From: Bellilinea sp040754815
GTDB lineage: Bacteria; Chloroflexota; Anaerolineae; Anaerolineales; Anaerolineaceae
Length of the DNA stretch: 64,000 nt
Reading direction: 5' to 3'
Assembly (NCBI GenBank): GCA_040754815.1
Contig: JBFMBX010000002.1
Coordinates: 372,001 to 436,000 of the forward strand
The position numbers and the translations under genes are program-made. Shown piece after piece: positions 60,363 through 64,000 of this stretch. The notes under the pieces were generated by a model. It was not told the origin of the DNA and searched no databases. It saw only the letters and a program-made list of their open reading frames with translations. The number at the start of each line of letters is the position of its first letter. The first letter of the stretch is position 1.

Positions 60363-60911
60363 TCAAGAATAAGTTTCTGCCCGCTCCAAAGGCAAGCCGG
60401 CACGGTCTTTTTCGGAAATCAGCAATTCCACCCCCTCCACCAGCGGCCACTCAATGCCCACCAGCGGGTCGTTCCAGAGCAATGTGCGTTCCCACTGCGG
60501 GGCGTAAAAATCGCTGGCTTTATACATGACTTCCGCCCACTCGCTCAGCACATAAAAGCCGTGCGCAAAGCCGGGGGGAACCCACAATTGACGCTTGTTT
60601 TCAGCCGAGAGAATCTCCCCCGTCCACCGACCGAAAGTGGGCGAAGTGCGCCGCAAATCCACCGCCACATCGAAAATTTCACCTACCACCACACGCACCA
60701 GTTTACCCTGCGCCTGCTGGATTTGATAGTGTAAGCCGCGCAGTGTGCCGCGCCGCGAGCCGGAGTGGTTATCCTGCACAAATTGAGCCGTGATGCCATG
60801 CTCGGCAAACACTTTTTGCTGATAGGTTTCCATAAAGAAGCCGCGGTGGTCACCGAACACGCGCGGCTCAATGAGAATCACATCGGGAATACGGGTGGGG
60901 AGGAAATTCAT
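60363..60911 (-). CDS. rfbC: dTDP-4-dehydrorhamnose 3,5-epimerase
   Basis: Third step of dTDP-rhamnose synthesis. VILIEPRVFGDHRGFFMETY and RGTLRGLHYQIQQAQGKLVRVV (His and Lys of the active site) are diagnostic, as is LWVPPGFAHGFYVLSEWAEVMYKASDFY. The start is ATG 60911 (MNFLPTRIPD), preceded by GAGGAG with almost no spacer. 182 aa. First gene of the rfbC-B-A operon. Confidence 0.96.
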   Translation of the reverse strand: MNFLPTRIPDVILIEPRVFGDHRGFFMETYQQKVFAEHGITAQFVQDNHSGSRRGTLRGLHYQIQQAQGKLVRVVVGEIFDVAVDLRRTSPTFGRWTGEILSAENKRQLWVPPGFAHGFYVLSEWAEVMYKASDFYAPQWERTLLWNDPLVGIEWPLVEGVELLISEKDRAGLPLERAETYS

Positions 60912-61135
60912 CTCCTCAATTTTACTTGAAATCAGTCTGTTCGAAAACAGAGCCAGAGGATGTTTTAACCGATTCAAAGAATAGGGGCCACAATTCTCAA
61001 ACATTTCTAAAACATTTTTGTTGAATTCGTCAATAAAATAAACTATAAATATAAAAGAATGTTTGTTGCTCCTCAACACAACTTACTCTCATCGGGATCA
61101 GGGGGGAATTTTCAAAATGAAGGGATAGAAAGGTG

Positions 61136-62194
61136 ATGAAGACTCCCTCGTTTAAAATCACGGCCAGATTTATTTTTTATCTGTTATTTCTAGGTGGTAT
61201 TCTTTTAATTGGGCTGGTTCAAGCCCCGCGCGATAGTTACGCCGATCCGGTGAATTATGCTTTACGCTTTGATGGCGTGAATGATAATGTTAAATTGCCA
61301 CTAATGTGGGAAATCTTTGGAGGGGGGATTATTGGTGACTCCTGGAGAGACACGAAAACAATCAGTTTGTGGATCAAACCAGAAGGGCCGGGTGAAAACT
61401 GCGCACAACCCAATCCCGGTCATTGTGAATTAATCATCGGCGTTATTCCCCGCTCTTGGGGAATCAGCAGGGGAATATTAAACGGTAAAGATCGAATATG
61501 GATCTGGAACATTGATGACGATTCACAAAATCCGGATGCTCTCATCCCGTTGATTTATACACCCGATGAGTGGATTCATATCACACTGGTTCACGCGGGT
61601 GGTAAATTAAAGGCTTACCGAATGGGATCTTTCCTTGAAGGTGATATAAGAGATAGTCTTTCCAGTTTTACAGTAGATATCATGGGCCCAGATGGGCAAA
61701 AAGATACTTATCTCATAATGGGTGGTTTTTTCAAAGATACCGAACAATACGCTTTTAAGGGCGTAATTGATGAAGTTCGTATTTATAATATCGGTCTGGA
61801 ACCGACTGAGGTTTCATCTTTACTTTTTCAGGAATTAACTCCCCCCTTCTCTCCTAACCTCAAAGCCTATTACCGAATGAGCAACGGACTTGGTGCAACG
61901 TTGACCGACGACATCGGGAATGGTCACGAGGGAGTTTTTAGGGAAGGATTACAACCCGCCACACCGCCGGCCGGCCCCCAATGGGTCGAATCAGGGCTGT
62001 TTGGAAGCGGCCCAACACCCACTCTGCCGCCCACCTTCACCGTAACGGCTACATTCACCAGCACGCCTTCGCCCACTTCAACGGCAACCCGTTTACCGCC
62101 CGGTTTTACCCCCCAGCCCAGTCCCACCGCCACCCGCACGTTGGACCCCAACACTGCCAGTAATTCCATTTTTCTGCCGCTGGTTAAAAAATAA
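61136..62194 (+). CDS. Secreted LamG-domain protein with Chloroflexota-type C-terminus
   Basis: A 352-residue protein exported by a signal peptide (FIFYLLFLGGILLIGLVQA). The mature part is a concanavalin-like (LamG) domain, residues about 30-250 (NYALRFDGVNDNVKLP; AFKGVIDEVRIYNIGLE). A Pro/Thr/Ser-rich linker (about 275-335) ends in SIFLPLVKK, a hydrophobic-basic tail seen on many Chloroflexota surface proteins. It probably binds carbohydrate or protein at the cell surface. The start is ATG 61136; GTG 61133 one codon upstream is possible. It lies 224 bases from the rhamnose operon. Confidence 0.85.
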   Translation: MKTPSFKITARFIFYLLFLGGILLIGLVQAPRDSYADPVNYALRFDGVNDNVKLPLMWEIFGGGIIGDSWRDTKTISLWIKPEGPGENCAQPNPGHCELIIGVIPRSWGISRGILNGKDRIWIWNIDDDSQNPDALIPLIYTPDEWIHITLVHAGGKLKAYRMGSFLEGDIRDSLSSFTVDIMGPDGQKDTYLIMGGFFKDTEQYAFKGVIDEVRIYNIGLEPTEVSSLLFQELTPPFSPNLKAYYRMSNGLGATLTDDIGNGHEGVFREGLQPATPPAGPQWVESGLFGSGPTPTLPPTFTVTATFTSTPSPTSTATRLPPGFTPQPSPTATRTLDPNTASNSIFLPLVKK

Positions 62195-62268
62195 TTCATC
62201 CTCAATCGTTTTTGAACCGCTGCTCAACCGCTTGACGGGCAGCGGTTTTGTGGCTATGCTTAACCTCG

Positions 62269-62922
62269 ATGACCAGCGACACTTCCCCTGCATCGTTCTC
62301 TAAACCCCCCGTTTTCTTTCGATTCGCTCTTCTCGGCATTTTCCTGCTCCTTGTTTCGGCCTGCAATCTGCCAAAACCCGGGCAAGCGCTCACCCCCACC
62401 GGCGATTTTGCCAGCACCGCCGCCGCCCAAACGGTTTCTGCGCTGACCACCCAGTTCGCCCTGCTGGCAACCACTACCCCTCAACCAGCCGGGGCAACAC
62501 CTTCATTTTCAAGTCCTTCACCTTCCGTGGCGGTCACGGAGAACGCTCCTCCCTGTGAACGCGCCGAATTTGTCAGCGATGTCACCGTGCCGGATGGCAC
62601 TGAGTTTTCGCCGGGGCAAACCTTTATCAAGACATGGCGTCTGAAAAACACCGGCTCCTGCACGTGGACGACCAGTTATCGCGTTGTGTTCGAATCGGGG
62701 AACGCCCTGGGTGCCCCTCCCAGTTTTAACCTGCCCGTCAGTGTCCCACCCGAAGGACTGGTGGATATTTCGGTCAACATGAAAGCGCCGGATCAGCCGC
62801 GCGAGTACGAAAGTTACTGGAAACTGCAGAACCCAATGGGGGTCATTTTCGGTTTGGGCAGTGAAGGTGACAAAGCCTTTTGGGTGAAGATCAAGGTAGT
62901 CTCGGCAACTCCCACGCCTTAG
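62269..62922 (+). CDS. Lipoprotein with NBR1-type Ig-like domain
   Basis: A 217-residue lipoprotein (lipobox LLLVSACNLP). After a Thr/Ser/Pro-rich linker is an NBR1-type Ig-like domain (about 105-205). CERAEFVSDVTVPDGTEFSPGQTFIKTWRLKNTGSCTWTTSYRVVF and REYESYWKLQNPMGVIFGLG are hallmark strands. This domain is common in Chloroflexota surface proteins. Start ATG 62269 (MTSDTSPASF); the frame is open 7 codons upstream. Confidence 0.83.
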   Translation: MTSDTSPASFSKPPVFFRFALLGIFLLLVSACNLPKPGQALTPTGDFASTAAAQTVSALTTQFALLATTTPQPAGATPSFSSPSPSVAVTENAPPCERAEFVSDVTVPDGTEFSPGQTFIKTWRLKNTGSCTWTTSYRVVFESGNALGAPPSFNLPVSVPPEGLVDISVNMKAPDQPREYESYWKLQNPMGVIFGLGSEGDKAFWVKIKVVSATPTP

Positions 62923-63080
62923 ATCGAATCGGTAAATTTCTACCTGAATTCAAGGTCAGGTAATTGCACGGTTTGATCCTTTCGTGCGAGCGTGGAAGTC
63001 TCCCATAAATCCAAATGACAGACAGGACAGAGGCTTTATCCAGTTTATAAGGGTGATGATTGCTGTCACCCGCACCAACT

Positions 63081-64000
63081 TCAAGGACTGGTCGTTTGCG
63101 TTTCTGTCGGCACCACCGTATCCGTCACAGCCGGGGATGGCGAGGGGGTAAAGGTTGGAAGGGGCGTTGGAGTGAATGTTTCCGTCTCCATTGGAATTTG
63201 CGTAGGCGTGCGCGTTGGCGAAGCCGTAAACGTAGGCCATGGGGTTCGCGTCGGGCGTGGTGTTCTCGTCGGCGTTATGGTGGGCGGCAGAGGGGTTGGC
63301 GAAGCCGTGAAGGTAGGCCGTGGCGTGCGGGTTGGAGAAGGCGTTCTCGTCGGCGTTATGGTGGGCGGCAGAGGGGTTGGCGAAGCCGTAAAGGTAGGCC
63401 GCGGCGTGCGCGTCGGTGGAGGCGTTCTCGTTGGGGTGTTGGTTGCCGCGGCGGAGGTTGGGGTGAGGCTGCCCGCTGGCGTGGGCGATTCGGTCAGGAT
63501 GGGTGTGGCGGTCGGCGGAAGAGGAGAGGCCGAAGGAGTACTGGTCATTGTACCGGTGACGGTAGGCGTGAGCGTAGGAGGAGGATTATCCAAAGCACCG
63601 GAGATTACCCACAGAGGAGGTGTGCCGTTGCCGGGAACGATATTTGTTCCGTCCATCAACTGACCGGTTTTCCCGTGGCCGCTGTCGTCAGTGAGGGTCA
63701 GGCCTTCACCGTTGGACATTTTGTAATAAGCAACCAGTCCGGCTTCTGCACCGGTCAGTTCGCTCATCATCGTATCCTGGATTTCCTGCTGGCTCAGAGC
63801 GGTTGAATAAATCCGCAATTCGTCAATCTGACCCTGAAATCCCCAAAAACTGTGGTTTTGATTCTGGTTGTCCGCCTTGATCATCCCGCCGAAATACAAA
63901 ACAGGTTGAGCAGGCGGCTGGGCCGTGCCAATACAATTGACCGACCCGACCAGATTTCCATTTTTATAGGCAGAAAGATAGCCGTTTCCATGAACAAGGG
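63081..64000 (-). CDS. LamG-domain surface protein with a long T/P-rich tail (5' end beyond window)
   Basis: Partial gene: the frame is open to the right edge, so the start lies outside the window. The visible N-terminal part is a LamG fold (GYLSAYKNGNLVGSVNCIG ... FQGQIDELRIYSTALSQQEIQD). It is followed by a Thr/Pro-rich region with repeats of about 27 residues, containing TRTPRPTFTASPTPLPPTITP. It ends without the FLPLVKK-type tail, stopping at 63081. The plan matches the LamG protein at 61136-62194, so the two genes are probably related. The repeat region is convergent with the NBR1-type lipoprotein. Confidence 0.82.
   Translation of the reverse strand, partial: LVHGNGYLSAYKNGNLVGSVNCIGTAQPPAQPVLYFGGMIKADNQNQNHSFWGFQGQIDELRIYSTALSQQEIQDTMMSELTGAEAGLVAYYKMSNGEGLTLTDDSGHGKTGQLMDGTNIVPGNGTPPLWVISGALDNPPPTLTPTVTGTMTSTPSASPLPPTATPILTESPTPAGSLTPTSAAATNTPTRTPPPTRTPRPTFTASPTPLPPTITPTRTPSPTRTPRPTFTASPTPLPPTITPTRTPRPTRTPWPTFTASPTRTPTQIPMETETFTPTPLPTFTPSPSPAVTDTVVPTETQTTSP
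63215..63440. repeat. Tandem 81-bp repeat inside the LamG gene
   Basis: Landmarks recur every 81 bases: GAAGCCG at 63220, 63301 and 63382, and GTTCTCG at 63262, 63343 and 63424. It encodes a 27-residue unit of the T/P-rich tail on the minus strand. Copies are nearly identical, so recent expansion is likely and copy number may vary between strains. Confidence 0.9.

Noticed and set aside
63060..63806. Plus-strand open frame rich in Arg, Trp and Gly over the 81-bp repeat
   Set aside because: Low-complexity shadow of the T/P-rich minus-strand LamG gene.
1..64000. CRISPR arrays, insertion sequences, prophage or integrase genes
   Set aside because: None was seen: no direct-repeat array with spacers, and no transposase or integrase motifs. 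The only array-like pattern is the coding repeat at 63215-63440.

Overview
The window looks like a chromosomal segment of a Chloroflexota bacterium, most likely class Anaerolineae. This is inferred, not proven. Supporting signs are the many lipoproteins with Thr/Pro/Ser-rich linkers, LamG-type secreted proteins (one ending in an IFLPLVKK tail of the kind common in that phylum), an NBR1-type Ig-like lipoprotein, a very large alpha-2-macroglobulin lipoprotein, an Ech/Mbh-type hydrogenase, and moderately high GC with a few AT-rich islands. Gene density is high and many neighbouring genes overlap by 4-20 bases. No insertion sequence, prophage or CRISPR array was seen.

Layout. 1-3.3 kb: an NMT1-type substrate-binding lipoprotein, an AT-rich island with a membrane-anchored HEPN-like protein, and a cation diffusion facilitator behind a structured leader. 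3.3-8.1 kb: proS, a lipoprotein, an S9 peptidase and thioredoxin. 8.2-15.0 kb: a same-strand RNA-modification and signalling block: tgt-like, a first ArmA/Rmt-type 16S rRNA methyltransferase, two DUF4190 membrane proteins with a compact structured RNA between them, a histidine kinase, a NarL-type response regulator, a second Rmt-type methyltransferase and an RsmF-like m5C methyltransferase. 15.0-23.7 kb: rsmE, rsmG, recF, def and several unknown proteins.

23.7-32.2 kb (minus strand): a tightly packed eleven-gene operon for a membrane-bound group 4 [NiFe] hydrogenase (complex I-like subunits plus maturation protease), preceded by a perfect CRP-type palindrome. 32.4-41.7 kb: a large unknown protein, a phasin/PhaR-like pair under a promoter carrying two 17-bp palindromes, and an alpha-2-macroglobulin that lacks the thioester motif. 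42-45 kb: a peptide-binding lipoprotein whose domain order appears circularly permuted, a PAP2 phosphatase, a duplicated-domain lipoprotein and a tRNA-Sec(UCA). 45.2-57.4 kb: a site-2 protease, a D-threonine aldolase-like enzyme, PolX, small conserved proteins, GerW-like, dUTPase, a UroD-like protein, a TetR/SDR pair, gnd and purB. 57.5-64 kb: the dTDP-rhamnose genes, then cell-surface proteins with low-complexity linkers.

The most notable system is at 8.2-15.0 kb. A two-component pair is translationally coupled to an Rmt-type methyltransferase (family target m7G1405) and an RsmF-like enzyme (family target m5C1407), two nucleotides apart in the helix 44 decoding site. A second Rmt paralogue lies just upstream, coupled to a variant tgt. 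The circularly permuted substrate-binding protein is the second most unusual item.
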